Assembly: GCA_036277115.1 (NCBI GenBank)
Contig: DASUNM010000023.1
Coordinates: forward strand, 434,001 to 498,000
DNA length: 64,000 nt
Reading direction: 5' to 3'
Source: Pyrinomonadaceae bacterium
GTDB lineage: Bacteria > Acidobacteriota > Blastocatellia > Pyrinomonadales > Pyrinomonadaceae
This document shows, piece after piece, positions 24,073 to 32,620 of this stretch. Position 1 is the first letter of the stretch, and every line of letters starts with the position of its first letter. The notes beneath the pieces were generated by a model, which made no database searches, was not told the origin of the DNA, and was given only the letters and a program-made list of their open reading frames with translations. Position numbers and translations under genes: made by a program.

Positions 24073-25107
24073 CTAGTTAATCGGAATTGTGATCGTCGCC
24101 GACCCTGGCTTACCAGGCGGGAAACGTTTCTGTCGCGCGATGCGCAAGGCATTTGCGTCGCCGCCCGATGCCGCGGTAACTCGACCGTTCTCGTCATAGG
24201 TTACCTGGACCGTGACTCTTTTGTTCGATGCCGGCGGTGCTGGGTTCCCAGGCTGAGCAGCAGCAGAGGTCCCTTTGGCTGCCGATTCCTGTTCGAGTCT
24301 CGCGCGTTCTCGCAGCCGCGCCTCGCGCTGACGCCGCGCAAGCTCTGCGGCTTCGGTATCCGTTGAAGACTCAGTAGCCGGTGCGACTTCCAATTGAGTC
24401 TCGTCCGGTGTGGGAGTTTCCACGGGTGTTGGAGTCGTGACGGTCGCGGTGGTCGGTTCGCTTGCCTTTCGAGCAGCCTGCTGGCGTGTGTACAACGCCC
24501 AAGGGATACCTACACCCGCGATCAGTAAAAAGACGGCGGTGACAATCAGGGCCGGATGCCACCGGCGGCGGGTGAATGCGTTGTGGTCTGTGCCTGAAAG
24601 CAAAACTCCGAAAGCCTTCACATCGTCAGGCGAATCAGTCGAATTCTTTTTCGACGGTTGCGCCTTGACGGGCAGCGGAGCTGAAACCGACTCAACAGCT
24701 GCGGGGGGTGCCGTTTTAGGAACTTCCGTGAAAGTGGGTGCCGGTGGTGCCGTTTTCGGAGTCTGCTTCAGACTGGCTGCCGACGGCTGCGGAGGAACGA
24801 TGCCTTCATCCATTCGCCGCAGACCTTCGAGCACCACAGAAGTCCAGGGTTGATTGATCGAATGTTCCGGAGCATCGAACTCAGCACTGAAGGTGAACGA
24901 CGCGGTGGACTGCGTTAACGCGAAGTGGACCGCGTCGACGCCGCGCAGATCACCGAAACTCGCGTGAATGACGGCGCCTGACTTAAGGTAGAAGTAACCC
25001 TCACCGACGGAATAGGTCACTTTCAGCCGACCAGTTTTTCGCTGGTTGCAAAAGAATTCGATTAGTTCGGCGAGCGAAAGGTCGCTAAGTTCTCCGGTGA
25101 GTGACAT
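24073..25107 (-). CDS. DUF4388-domain membrane protein with TonB-like C-terminus
   Basis: 344 residues; the ATG at 25107 is preceded by AGGGAAA. The N-terminal 105 residues match the DUF4388 (PATAN) pattern (LTGELSDLSLAELIEFF...KTGRL), a cytoplasmic domain often linked to two-component and gliding or surface signalling. A Pro-rich linker leads to one transmembrane helix at about 183-205. The extracytoplasmic part has a charged Arg/Glu coil (about 240-275) and ends in a short beta segment (VTVQVTYDENGRVTAASGG) like the TonB C-terminal domain but truncated. This topology puts a signalling domain inside and a TonB-like tail in the periplasm. It is downstream of another TonB-C gene. Confidence 0.8.
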   Translation of the reverse strand: MSLTGELSDLSLAELIEFFCNQRKTGRLKVTYSVGEGYFYLKSGAVIHASFGDLRGVDAVHFALTQSTASFTFSAEFDAPEHSINQPWTSVVLEGLRRMDEGIVPPQPSAASLKQTPKTAPPAPTFTEVPKTAPPAAVESVSAPLPVKAQPSKKNSTDSPDDVKAFGVLLSGTDHNAFTRRRWHPALIVTAVFLLIAGVGIPWALYTRQQAARKASEPTTATVTTPTPVETPTPDETQLEVAPATESSTDTEAAELARRQREARLRERARLEQESAAKGTSAAAQPGNPAPPASNKRVTVQVTYDENGRVTAASGGDANALRIARQKRFPPGKPGSATITIPIN

Positions 25108-25149
25108 TTTATTTCCCTGGGGCGCGAGTAGCGAAATGAAGGCCCAATG

Positions 25150-26244
25150 CTAGTTAGCCAACTTGAAGTTGTAGACGATTTTGCCGGTGACTTTCACCGG
25201 CTGTCCCGATAACTTGGTAGGTGTAAACCTTGCCCGTTGGGCCGCCTGGACCGCGCTGTCGCGGAGAGCCGCGGGGCCCGAAATGACTTTCGCCGACAAA
25301 ACTTTTCCGTTCTCGTCGATTACCACTTCTACGTCCACTGTACCCTCGACTCTTGCTCGGCGGGCGTTATCCGGGTAAACCGGCGGCGGCAGACTCAACG
25401 CCGCGCCGTTCAGCACACCACGCGAAACAGTTGTCCGCGGAGCCGGCGACGGCGGCGGCGGGGCGCTGTCGACGGGAACCTTCTGATTGGTGGTGAACGA
25501 TAGGGTCCGCACATCGGCGAACATGGGCGAACCATACTGTCCCGTAAGGGTGACCGGCGAACGACGGCTGAATTGAAGTGGCGCCAGTGTTTGCTGCGGC
25601 GACGGCTTAGGATTTGTATTGGCGCCATTTGTCGCTCCGGTGACCGGAGTCTTGACGGACGCTGAAGTGTTTGCGGGCTGCAGCAAGTTCGTCATTCTCG
25701 CGTCCAAATAGTACGAGATGGTTCGATAAGTAACTTCGACCGGTTCGAAAGCGACCGTGCCGTTCTCAACCACCGCCACTGAAGTCGTCATCTTCGTCCA
25801 ATTGCCAAGAGAGTCGTAGTCGTATTTGTAAGTCTCTTTACTGACCATCGAGCCATCGGATGCCATCAAGGTCATCTCACTGATATTGCCCTTATCGTCG
25901 TACTTGTAGACTTCACGGCCGGTAGGAGCAGCCCCAGCAACTGGAAAGTACTGATTTACCGTTTTCACGCCCTTGAGATCGTATTCAGCGGCTTCCAACA
26001 AAACACGCTTGCCGTTTTCAATCAGCTTTCCTTCGGTCGTGCTGACTTTGGTTACTTCTGTGCGAATGCGTCTTACTGGTCCCAGTAAGCCATCGCGTGT
26101 GCGATCGTTTTCGTTCGCGGCGGAGGTCGGCTGCGGTTGATACCCGCTTCCTTTCGCCGTCATCGGACTTTGCGCTGCGACCACGAGAGCGTGGGTGGTT
26201 AGTAAGAACGTTAGAAAGAGAATTCTGCCGAATTTGATGGTCAT
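25150..26244 (-). CDS. Secreted TonB C-terminal-domain protein
   Basis: 364 residues from the ATG at 26244, chosen because GCAGGAG lies 9 bases upstream; an in-frame start at 26286 would add 14 residues. A signal peptide ends near VVAAQS. The middle has tyrosine-rich repeats of YKYDDKGN type resembling YD/RHS repeats. The C-terminal 80 residues are a TonB-C domain (VYPDNARRARVEGTVDVEVV...). It has a cleavable signal rather than the membrane anchor of classical TonB, so it is probably an envelope protein rather than an energy transducer. The flanking genes are dacB upstream and the DUF4388 gene downstream on the same strand. Confidence 0.82.
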   Translation of the reverse strand: MTIKFGRILFLTFLLTTHALVVAAQSPMTAKGSGYQPQPTSAANENDRTRDGLLGPVRRIRTEVTKVSTTEGKLIENGKRVLLEAAEYDLKGVKTVNQYFPVAGAAPTGREVYKYDDKGNISEMTLMASDGSMVSKETYKYDYDSLGNWTKMTTSVAVVENGTVAFEPVEVTYRTISYYLDARMTNLLQPANTSASVKTPVTGATNGANTNPKPSPQQTLAPLQFSRRSPVTLTGQYGSPMFADVRTLSFTTNQKVPVDSAPPPPSPAPRTTVSRGVLNGAALSLPPPVYPDNARRARVEGTVDVEVVIDENGKVLSAKVISGPAALRDSAVQAAQRARFTPTKLSGQPVKVTGKIVYNFKLAN

Positions 26245-26383
26245 TGGTGTGTGCTCCTGCGAGAAGCGAGGAGGGGGTAAGGGCAAGTGAACGTCCGAGA
26301 AGACGCTCCGAAGGCAATATTACTGTGTTAAAGCGAGTTTGTCCATAGGCAACAATGGCTGCCAGTTCCCGCAAAAGCCATTA

Positions 26384-27979
26384 TTAAGGGGCTTTTGGCG
26401 TTCCCGCCCTCTGGGACCGGGCTATCCGGCGGACAATTTCATCCAAAACCTGACCTGGATGGCCACGTCCCGCGGCGTCGTTACAGATGATCGAGAAAGC
26501 GAGTTCTTCGCCTCCATCCACCGTAATGTAGCCCGACAGGGCATGCGTGTAAGTCAGATACCCCGTCTTGGCTGAGACTCTTCCGCCCAGCGTTTGCAGG
26601 CGACCTCTTAACGTCCCATCGCGACCTGCAACCGGCAAAGAATTGCGGAAGGCGGGTGCGGCTGAAGACCGCGCGATAGCGATTAACAACCCAACGGCAC
26701 TTTCCGGGGTTATGAGATCCAGGCGCGACAATCCTGACCCGTCATGAATCGCGAGGTCACGAACTGCGACGCCGTGGTCGCTCAACCATTTCTTAACCAC
26801 CGCCGCCCCGGCCGCATCGTCGCCGCGCGTCGCATGTCTGCGCGGATCAGGATCAGGCACGGTCGAGCCGCGCTCTTTCCCGAGCGTGCGGAGAAGCAAT
26901 TCCGCGAAAAGGTTGTTGCTCTCTTTATTTGTCACACGAACGATTTCAGCTAGCGGCGCGCTCTCGGCGTTGGCAAGCTCGACCGCCGTTCGTGGATCGA
27001 ATCGATCAGCTTCAGCGACGCGAAAATCACGAGAACGCGCATCACCCTCAACCTGGATCCCGCGCGCGGTCAACAATCGCTTGAAGATCGTGGCGGCATG
27101 TAACGCCGGATCGTGGACCGAAAGAAACGCTGAGAATGAACGGCCGCTGGCGGGAAACTCTCCCCAAACCTGCAATTCGTTGCTCGACAAGCCGCGCTGA
27201 ATGCCGATTGAAGTTATCGCGTCGCGCGCGCCCGTCGTGGTGTTGTTTGTCAGCCGCACATACTTATCGTCCGGGTTCACCACTACGCTTGCCGCCGAAC
27301 CGCCTTTGTTAGCGGGAGCGATTGTGACTTCGACGCTGTTTTCATCGATCGTCAACGCGCTGGGTTCCGCGCCGTAATACCACTGGAGATCATTCCACTG
27401 CCAACCGACGGCATAATTCTCAGCGCGAAAATAGCTCTCGTCCCCGATGACACCGCCGCGCACACGACGCAGACCGCGTTCGTAAAGTTGATCGACCAGC
27501 GCCGGCAAGCCGCCTTTCGCTTTTGAATCAAAATCGGGCGCGCCGCGGCCATACAACGTCAAATCGCCATCGACTACACCATTCGCATCCATTGGCCGCA
27601 CGGAGTAGACCGAGGTGCGCCAGCGATAGTCCGCGCCGAGCACGTCGAGCGCCACCGCTGTGGTAAAAATCTTCATGTTCGAAGCCGGCGTGAACCGTCG
27701 GTCGCCATCGCGCGAACTTAATACGCGACCATCCCTTGTTGACGCGATGAACACACCCCAGCGCGCTTGCGCTGAATCGCTTTCCTCAATAATGCGTTCG
27801 ATTTCCTTTGTGAGGACGGAATCTGACGTTGAGACGGACGTGTTGCTTGCGGAGCCGCTTATTGCTGGTTCCGTTTTGGCAGGTTGCGGGTCGTTCGACG
27901 CCCTGGTCGCCAGCAGCCAGCCGCCGATCAGTACGGCAGTCGCCGTCAGCATCACCAGAAAACGTCGAGCGCTAATCAT
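26384..27979 (-). CDS. dacB: D-alanyl-D-alanine carboxypeptidase/endopeptidase (PBP4, S13 family)
   Basis: 531 residues from the ATG at 27979 (a TTG two codons upstream is also possible). An N-terminal hydrophobic segment (about 8-25) acts as signal or anchor. The three penicillin-binding motifs are present: SxxK (Ser100-Lys103 in ASNMK), SxN (ESNN) and KTG (SAKTGYL). The long region between the first two motifs is the insertion typical of class C PBP4 enzymes. It trims or cleaves peptidoglycan cross-links in the periplasm. The length fits the family. It lies 33 bases after the glycosyltransferase start-side neighbour's stop and may form an envelope-related unit with the genes on both sides. 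Confidence 0.92.
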   Translation of the reverse strand: MISARRFLVMLTATAVLIGGWLLATRASNDPQPAKTEPAISGSASNTSVSTSDSVLTKEIERIIEESDSAQARWGVFIASTRDGRVLSSRDGDRRFTPASNMKIFTTAVALDVLGADYRWRTSVYSVRPMDANGVVDGDLTLYGRGAPDFDSKAKGGLPALVDQLYERGLRRVRGGVIGDESYFRAENYAVGWQWNDLQWYYGAEPSALTIDENSVEVTIAPANKGGSAASVVVNPDDKYVRLTNNTTTGARDAITSIGIQRGLSSNELQVWGEFPASGRSFSAFLSVHDPALHAATIFKRLLTARGIQVEGDARSRDFRVAEADRFDPRTAVELANAESAPLAEIVRVTNKESNNLFAELLLRTLGKERGSTVPDPDPRRHATRGDDAAGAAVVKKWLSDHGVAVRDLAIHDGSGLSRLDLITPESAVGLLIAIARSSAAPAFRNSLPVAGRDGTLRGRLQTLGGRVSAKTGYLTYTHALSGYITVDGGEELAFSIICNDAAGRGHPGQVLDEIVRRIARSQRAGTPKAP

Positions 27980-28011
27980 TCTCAAATAAATTCGAAAAGG
28001 CTGCGGTTACT

Positions 28012-29043
28012 TTAACTGGCGAACAAGGTCGCCATGCGGCCCGCGGAAAACAGTTCGCGCGTTGCCCCGTAAACTTCCTCGACGCCGATCGTGTGCACCC
28101 CTGAGCTGAAAATGAGGCGTTCCGCCGTCGCCAGGGGAATGTAAGCATGCCGCGTCGTTCTGCCGATCAAAACCACGATGGGAGCGCCGACCGCCGCCGC
28201 AATATGGACCGGCCCCGTATCATTCGAAACAAAAACAGCCAAGCGCGACTGGGCGGCAGCTAGTTCCCCAATGGAAAGCTTTTCGAGGAAAACACTGGTC
28301 GATGGAAATTGACGCCGCATGTCCTGAGCCACCGCGCGCTCTTCCGGCCCAATAAAGACGAGCGGCCGCACACCATCGTTTCGGATTAGAAAATCGGCCA
28401 GCCCGGCCCATCGATCGAGCGGCCAGGCTCTGCTTGGATGGCCCGCGCCGGGAAACAGTCCCACCAATGGCGTCCCCGATTCGGCCTTCGCTTTCCGCAG
28501 TAAGGTATCGATTGCAGCATAGTCCTGGGACCGCGGTTTGATTTTCGGAATGCGCGGCGTATCCGTGATTCCGAGCGGCTTCAGCACGTCCAAATATCGA
28601 TCGACCAGGTGCTGATCCGGATCGTTGCGATCGATGGGTGGCTTCGGCTTGAAATTCGCGAGAAAGTCCCATGACCGCCCCGGCCGCCGTGCGAACAGCC
28701 GCTTCGACGCGCCGGAAAGAAATCCCATTAAGTTAGTTTCGGAAAAGCTGTGGAGGTCGATGACAAAGTCGAATTGTCGCCGGCGCACATCACCCACGAC
28801 CTGAAAGATGCGCAAGATCGAAAGCGGCTTGAAGCCATCGCGCAGCGCCACGCGATCGACGGTGATGATTTCATCGGCATAGCCCGACAGCTCAACGATC
28901 TCTGAGCTGGGCTTGCCGGCTGCAACGGTAATTCGCGCCTCGGGAAAACGTGTGCGGATGGCACTCAACGCCGGCAGGCTCATGACGACGTCGCCGAGCT
29001 GGCCGAAATCAATGACTAGAATGCTGCGAGGATTGAAACTCAT
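28012..29043 (-). CDS. Glycosyltransferase family 9 (heptosyltransferase-like)
   Basis: 343 residues with the GT9 two-lobed pattern: the N-terminal ILVIDFGQLGDVVMSLPAL motif, the central GLFPGAGHPSRAWP phosphate-binding word and the C-terminal SNDTGPVHIAAAVGAP motif. GT9 enzymes transfer heptose or a related sugar to the inner core of lipopolysaccharide on the cytoplasmic face of the inner membrane. The substrate cannot be fixed from the sequence; a heptosyltransferase II (WaaF-like) role is plausible. It has no membrane segment. It is the promoter-proximal gene of the leftward run toward dacB, and its upstream spacer is rich in repeats. Confidence 0.88.
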   Translation of the reverse strand: MSFNPRSILVIDFGQLGDVVMSLPALSAIRTRFPEARITVAAGKPSSEIVELSGYADEIITVDRVALRDGFKPLSILRIFQVVGDVRRRQFDFVIDLHSFSETNLMGFLSGASKRLFARRPGRSWDFLANFKPKPPIDRNDPDQHLVDRYLDVLKPLGITDTPRIPKIKPRSQDYAAIDTLLRKAKAESGTPLVGLFPGAGHPSRAWPLDRWAGLADFLIRNDGVRPLVFIGPEERAVAQDMRRQFPSTSVFLEKLSIGELAAAQSRLAVFVSNDTGPVHIAAAVGAPIVVLIGRTTRHAYIPLATAERLIFSSGVHTIGVEEVYGATRELFSAGRMATLFAS

Positions 29044-29423
29044 GAACGCACTTCAGATTACGGTCGTAAAACTTGATGACTCGCAAGGCTGAGGATTCTA
29101 GCATCCTGAAGGTTTTCCACGGTAAGCACGCCCGAAGCCGTATCAACATCGTAGGTCCTACTGTGTCTTTCCGTCTTAGACCCTTTGCGAAAATCAACCT
29201 GTTCTCAAAAAAGATAGTTTCACGCCAGGAGGCAAAGTCGCAAAGGATCGCACAGGGCTGACCACGAGACCCACCAACACATCGGCGTTTGCCGCTGCAA
29301 ATCGATCTGCTAATCTTGTCCAGAAATGGGTGCGCTTCTAAGATACGCACGCGTCCCGCGTGCTTCTTGCTCTTGCCAAACCAACAAGCATGCCAGAGGC
29401 ATGCGTACCGGGGGCTCGCTGCG
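29044..29423. other. Repeat-rich divergent intergenic region
   Basis: 380 bases between the GT9 and CDF start codons. It holds a long-range inverted repeat, CCTTTGCGA (29182-29190) with TCGCAAAGG (29238-29246), and the inverted palindrome pair at 29344-29409. A possible upstream extension of the CDF frame through this region has no support. Confidence 0.55.
29344..29409. repeat. REPIN-like inverted pair, third word family
   Basis: Left hairpin GCACGCG (29347-29353)/CGCGTGC (29357-29363); right hairpin GCATGCC (29388-29394)/GGCATGC (29398-29404). Outer flanks are TACGC and inner flanks are GCTTCTTG or GCTTGTTG when each half is read inward, so the two are inverted copies with compensated stem changes. 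It ends 14 bases before the CDF start. Confidence 0.75.
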
Positions 29424-30377
29424 GTGACTGCTCATCACCATCATCACGCTGATCATGCGCATCGTCATGGCCGCGCGCAGACAAGCCGCCGGCGACTCGC
29501 CTCGGTGACGCTGCTCACGGCGGTGTACATGGTCGCTGAAGCGGTGGGTGGCTGGTGGACCGGTTCGCTCGCTTTGATGGCCGACGCAGGCCACATGCTT
29601 GCCGACGTCGCGGCGCTGTCGCTTGCGTTGATGGCCGTGTGGTTTGGCTCGCGTCCGGCGACGCCCGTAAAGACTTTTGGATATCACCGGCTTGAAATTC
29701 TTGCGGCACTCATCAATGGCGTCGTCCTGATTCTCATTGCGCTGTTCATTTTTTACGAAGCCTACCTGCGGTGGTTTGCGCCGACCCCGGTGCAGAGCGG
29801 AGTGATGACTGCGGTCGCGGCCGGCGGCCTCGCGATCAATCTGATCTGCGCGCGGCTGCTGCATAGCGAACGTCACGATGATTTGAACATGCGGGGCGCC
29901 TGGCTCCACATCATGAGCGACGCGCTGGGTTCAGTCGGCGCAATTGTCGCCGGTGTGATCATTACTCTGTCAGGGTGGTACGCGGCGGATGCGCTCATCG
30001 GCATGCTGATTGGGCTGCTCATCGTGTGGAGTTCGTGGCACTTGATCCGCGAAGCCACGAATATCCTGCTGGAAGGAACGCCCGCGCACATTAGTCTCGC
30101 CGCTGTCGAAGACGCGATCCTGGAAACGGACGGAGTCTCAGACGTTCACGATCTGCACATCTGGACCATAACTTCCGGTCGCGAGGCGTTGAGTGCCCAT
30201 GTCATTCACGCCGAGGCGATTTCACAGCCGGTGCTGTTAAAAGAGCTGCGGACCAAACTACACGATCGTTTCGGCGTCGATCACTTAACGTTGCAGATGG
30301 AAACGCCCGACTTCGAAGACGACACCTTTCACTTCTGTCACGCCGGCACCGCCTGCTTTAGATCGGAACGAGAGTGA
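29424..30377 (+). CDS. Cation diffusion facilitator (CzcD/ZitB-type Zn/Cd/Co exporter)
   Basis: The GTG at 29424 gives 317 residues, the usual CDF length; frames reaching further upstream run through repeat DNA. The N-terminus is a His-rich metal-binding stretch (HHHHHADHAHRHG). Six transmembrane helices follow, with HMLAD in TM2 and HIMSDALG in TM5 supplying the His/Asp zinc site typical of zinc-type CDF proteins. The C-terminal cytoplasmic domain (about 225-300) has the DVHDLHIWTI dimer motif. It exports Zn2+ (possibly Cd2+ or Co2+) by proton antiport across the inner membrane. No metalloregulator gene is adjacent. Confidence 0.92.
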   Translation: MTAHHHHHADHAHRHGRAQTSRRRLASVTLLTAVYMVAEAVGGWWTGSLALMADAGHMLADVAALSLALMAVWFGSRPATPVKTFGYHRLEILAALINGVVLILIALFIFYEAYLRWFAPTPVQSGVMTAVAAGGLAINLICARLLHSERHDDLNMRGAWLHIMSDALGSVGAIVAGVIITLSGWYAADALIGMLIGLLIVWSSWHLIREATNILLEGTPAHISLAAVEDAILETDGVSDVHDLHIWTITSGREALSAHVIHAEAISQPVLLKELRTKLHDRFGVDHLTLQMETPDFEDDTFHFCHAGTACFRSERE

Positions 30378-30406
30378 AAAGTCCCGCGAGCGGAGCGAGC
30401 TTTGGA

Positions 30407-30483
30407 GCGCGGTGGCAAGCACCGGGGTCCCCACCGCGGCGGCCGCGCTGGCGTGGTCGGGGCGCGACACCGCTTTGGAATTT
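30407..30483. repeat. GC-rich palindromic element between CDF and larA genes
   Basis: It begins TTTGGAGCGCGGTGG and ends GACACCGCTTTGG, so the ends can pair, and inner GC-rich palindromes fill the loop. It shares the TTTGGAG and CCGCTTT border words with the element at 9153-9181. It fills much of the 169-base gap before larA. Confidence 0.45.
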
Positions 30484-30546
30484 ATGCGTCGGCCATAGGA
30501 ACTGAAAGCGCCGTCGTCGCTTCGCTCTGCCGGCGCACTCCAAATT

Positions 30547-31824
30547 ATGCCCACCATTGAATTCGGTTACGGCCGCAATGCAATCAGCTTCGACTACGAC
30601 CCGGCGCGATTCGAGGTTCTCGCTCCCAAGGTTCACGCTGCGCCACTGACTGACGGCGAGATCGGCGACGCAATCGACAATCCGATTGACTCACCACCGC
30701 TCGCGGAACTAATCGACGCCGGCGACACGGTGCTAATTGTCGCGTCCGATGCCACGCGCGCCACCGGCAGCGCCCAGATAATCAATCTGCTCGTTCGGCG
30801 TCTGATTCAATTCGGAGTTTTCCCTTCCGATATCGCGGTCATTTTCGCCACCGGGATTCACCGGGCGGTGCGCGACCACGAGAAGGCCGAGTTGCTAACG
30901 CCTTTCATTGCGCAGCGCATCCGCACGATCCATCACGACGCCCAGGATCACAGGAACCTCGTTCAAATCGGATTGACGGACCACGGAACGCCTATCGAAG
31001 TGAATAGCGCACTGAAGGAGTTCTCGAAAGTGATCCTCACCGGCGCGGTTGGGTTTCACTACTTCGCGGGATTTACTGGCGGCCGCAAATCCATCTGTCC
31101 CGGCCTCGCGTCGGCGCGCACAATCGAAGCGACGCACATGCTGGCGTTGGACTTTGAACGCGGTGGGCGCCGGGCCGGGGTCGGCTCGGGTTTGTTGAAA
31201 GGCAATGCGGTGAGCGAGGAATGCGAGCGAGTCGCGGCCCTGATCAATCCAGCCTTTCTCGTTAACACCATCGTTGATGAGCGCGGCCGGCCCGAGCAAG
31301 TCTTCGCGGGAGATTGGCGAACCGCGCACGAGCGCGCGTGCGAGGCTTACACGGCGACTCACTCGCAAACGATTGCCGAGAAGCGTGATTTAGTTATCGT
31401 CAGTTGCGGCGGCGCGCCTTACGACATCAACATGATTCAGGCGCACAAAGCCCTCGACATGGCTGCCCACGCGTGCGTTGATGGCGGCACGATAGTCTTG
31501 CTGGCGGAATGTAGCGATGGATTGGGCCGGCCGGACTTTCTGAAATGGTTTGAAGCTGAAGATTCGCGCGCGCTGGAGACGCGTCTGCGCGAGCACTACG
31601 AAGTAAACGGCCAGACCGCCTGGGCTTTGCTGACGAAGACGGAACGCTTTCGCATTCATATCGTCACGGAGCTGCCGGAACCAGACGTGCGACGCATGCG
31701 CATGGTTCCCGCATCATCGATCGAGTCAGTTCTGGCTGAGATTCCCCAAACCGCGACGGGTTACCTCATGCCGCGCGGCGCTGCGCTGTTGCCGCTGGCG
31801 AATCAATCAGTGGAAAAACCTTGA
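30547..31824 (+). CDS. larA: LarA-type nickel-pincer racemase/epimerase
   Basis: 425 residues with the LarA domain over the whole length. The residues of the Lactobacillus enzyme that bind or act with the nickel-pincer nucleotide are present with a constant offset: His105 (TGIHR), His171 (GFHYF), Lys181 (GGRKS) and His197 (EATHM). LarA enzymes racemise lactate or epimerise other 2-hydroxyacids using the cofactor made by LarB, LarC and LarE. None of those genes is in the window, and family members act on many hydroxyacids, so lactate is only one candidate. No clear Shine-Dalgarno precedes the ATG. Confidence 0.88.
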   Translation: MPTIEFGYGRNAISFDYDPARFEVLAPKVHAAPLTDGEIGDAIDNPIDSPPLAELIDAGDTVLIVASDATRATGSAQIINLLVRRLIQFGVFPSDIAVIFATGIHRAVRDHEKAELLTPFIAQRIRTIHHDAQDHRNLVQIGLTDHGTPIEVNSALKEFSKVILTGAVGFHYFAGFTGGRKSICPGLASARTIEATHMLALDFERGGRRAGVGSGLLKGNAVSEECERVAALINPAFLVNTIVDERGRPEQVFAGDWRTAHERACEAYTATHSQTIAEKRDLVIVSCGGAPYDINMIQAHKALDMAAHACVDGGTIVLLAECSDGLGRPDFLKWFEAEDSRALETRLREHYEVNGQTAWALLTKTERFRIHIVTELPEPDVRRMRMVPASSIESVLAEIPQTATGYLMPRGAALLPLANQSVEKP

Positions 31825-31893
31825 TGAAGTTACCCGCAAAGAGGGAGAATGCGCGAAACCTCGGGCGTGAACGCAATTTGAAAGGAGCATTTG

Positions 31894-32580
31894 ATGAAAA
31901 CTCTTTGCCTGCTTCCACTGCTCTCGATGCTGGTTCTTCCGTTTCAGAATCCGCCAACGCCGCCGCCGGACGGAAGCCCGATCGCGGTGCTCAGTTTCAA
32001 ATGGTCCAGGAGCCGACAGGCTGGCGCGTCGGGCTCTGACAAGCCAGTTCCATCACGGGCGGTAACTTCAAGCGACAAGAATCTTGAACGCAATGCGCGC
32101 GCTAACGATCCCGCCGGCAAGCGCGATCCAAACGCGGACACGCTCGATGCCCGAGGGCAGGCATTGGAAGCGATCACCCAATCGGCACAGAAGAAAGAGA
32201 AAACGATTGACGGCTTTACTTATTACGTCAAACTCCATAACACCGGCAAGCAAACGGTGGACGTCGTTTTCTGGGAATATCAATTCATCGATGGGAGCAA
32301 TCCCGGTAACGTCACGCGGCGCCAGTTTCTTTGCGGGGCCAAGATCAAACCTGGCAAAGACAAAGAGCTACAGGCTTTTGAAATGTCGGGCCCGGGAGAG
32401 ACGGTAAGCGCTGCAAGTTCGGCAACTTCGCTTCAAGAAAAGGTGATCATCAATCGGTTAGAGTTCGACGATGGGAAAAGCTGGATGCGCAAGGATTGGA
32501 ATGCCAACGAAATAAAAGCGGCCTATCAACGAGCGATGGCCACACCGTGGTCACCCAACGAGATGTGCCGGGCGCTTTGA
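31894..32580 (+). CDS. Secreted protein of unknown function
   Basis: 228 residues from the ATG at 31894, with AAAGGAG 7 bases upstream. A short signal peptide (MKTLCLLPLLSMLVLPFQ) is followed by a Pro-rich stretch and a charged linker. The remaining domain (about 95-200) is beta-rich, with a YYVKLHNTGKQTVDVVFW segment like those of Ig-like or FxLD-type envelope proteins. It lies 69 bases after larA on the same strand but the content gives no functional link. I do not recognise the family. Confidence 0.75.
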   Translation: MKTLCLLPLLSMLVLPFQNPPTPPPDGSPIAVLSFKWSRSRQAGASGSDKPVPSRAVTSSDKNLERNARANDPAGKRDPNADTLDARGQALEAITQSAQKKEKTIDGFTYYVKLHNTGKQTVDVVFWEYQFIDGSNPGNVTRRQFLCGAKIKPGKDKELQAFEMSGPGETVSAASSATSLQEKVIINRLEFDDGKSWMRKDWNANEIKAAYQRAMATPWSPNEMCRAL

Positions 32581-32620
32581 TTAAGCCCGAAGTCACGCCC
32601 TTCCGAACATCAATCCTGGG

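Noticed and set aside
29289-29423. N-terminal extension of the CDF exporter
   Set aside because: It translates the palindrome pair, and CDF proteins normally start close to the His-rich segment.
31821-32039. Small plus-strand frame overlapping larA end and the next secreted protein
   Set aside because: It is out of frame with a gene that has a clear ribosome binding site and signal peptide.
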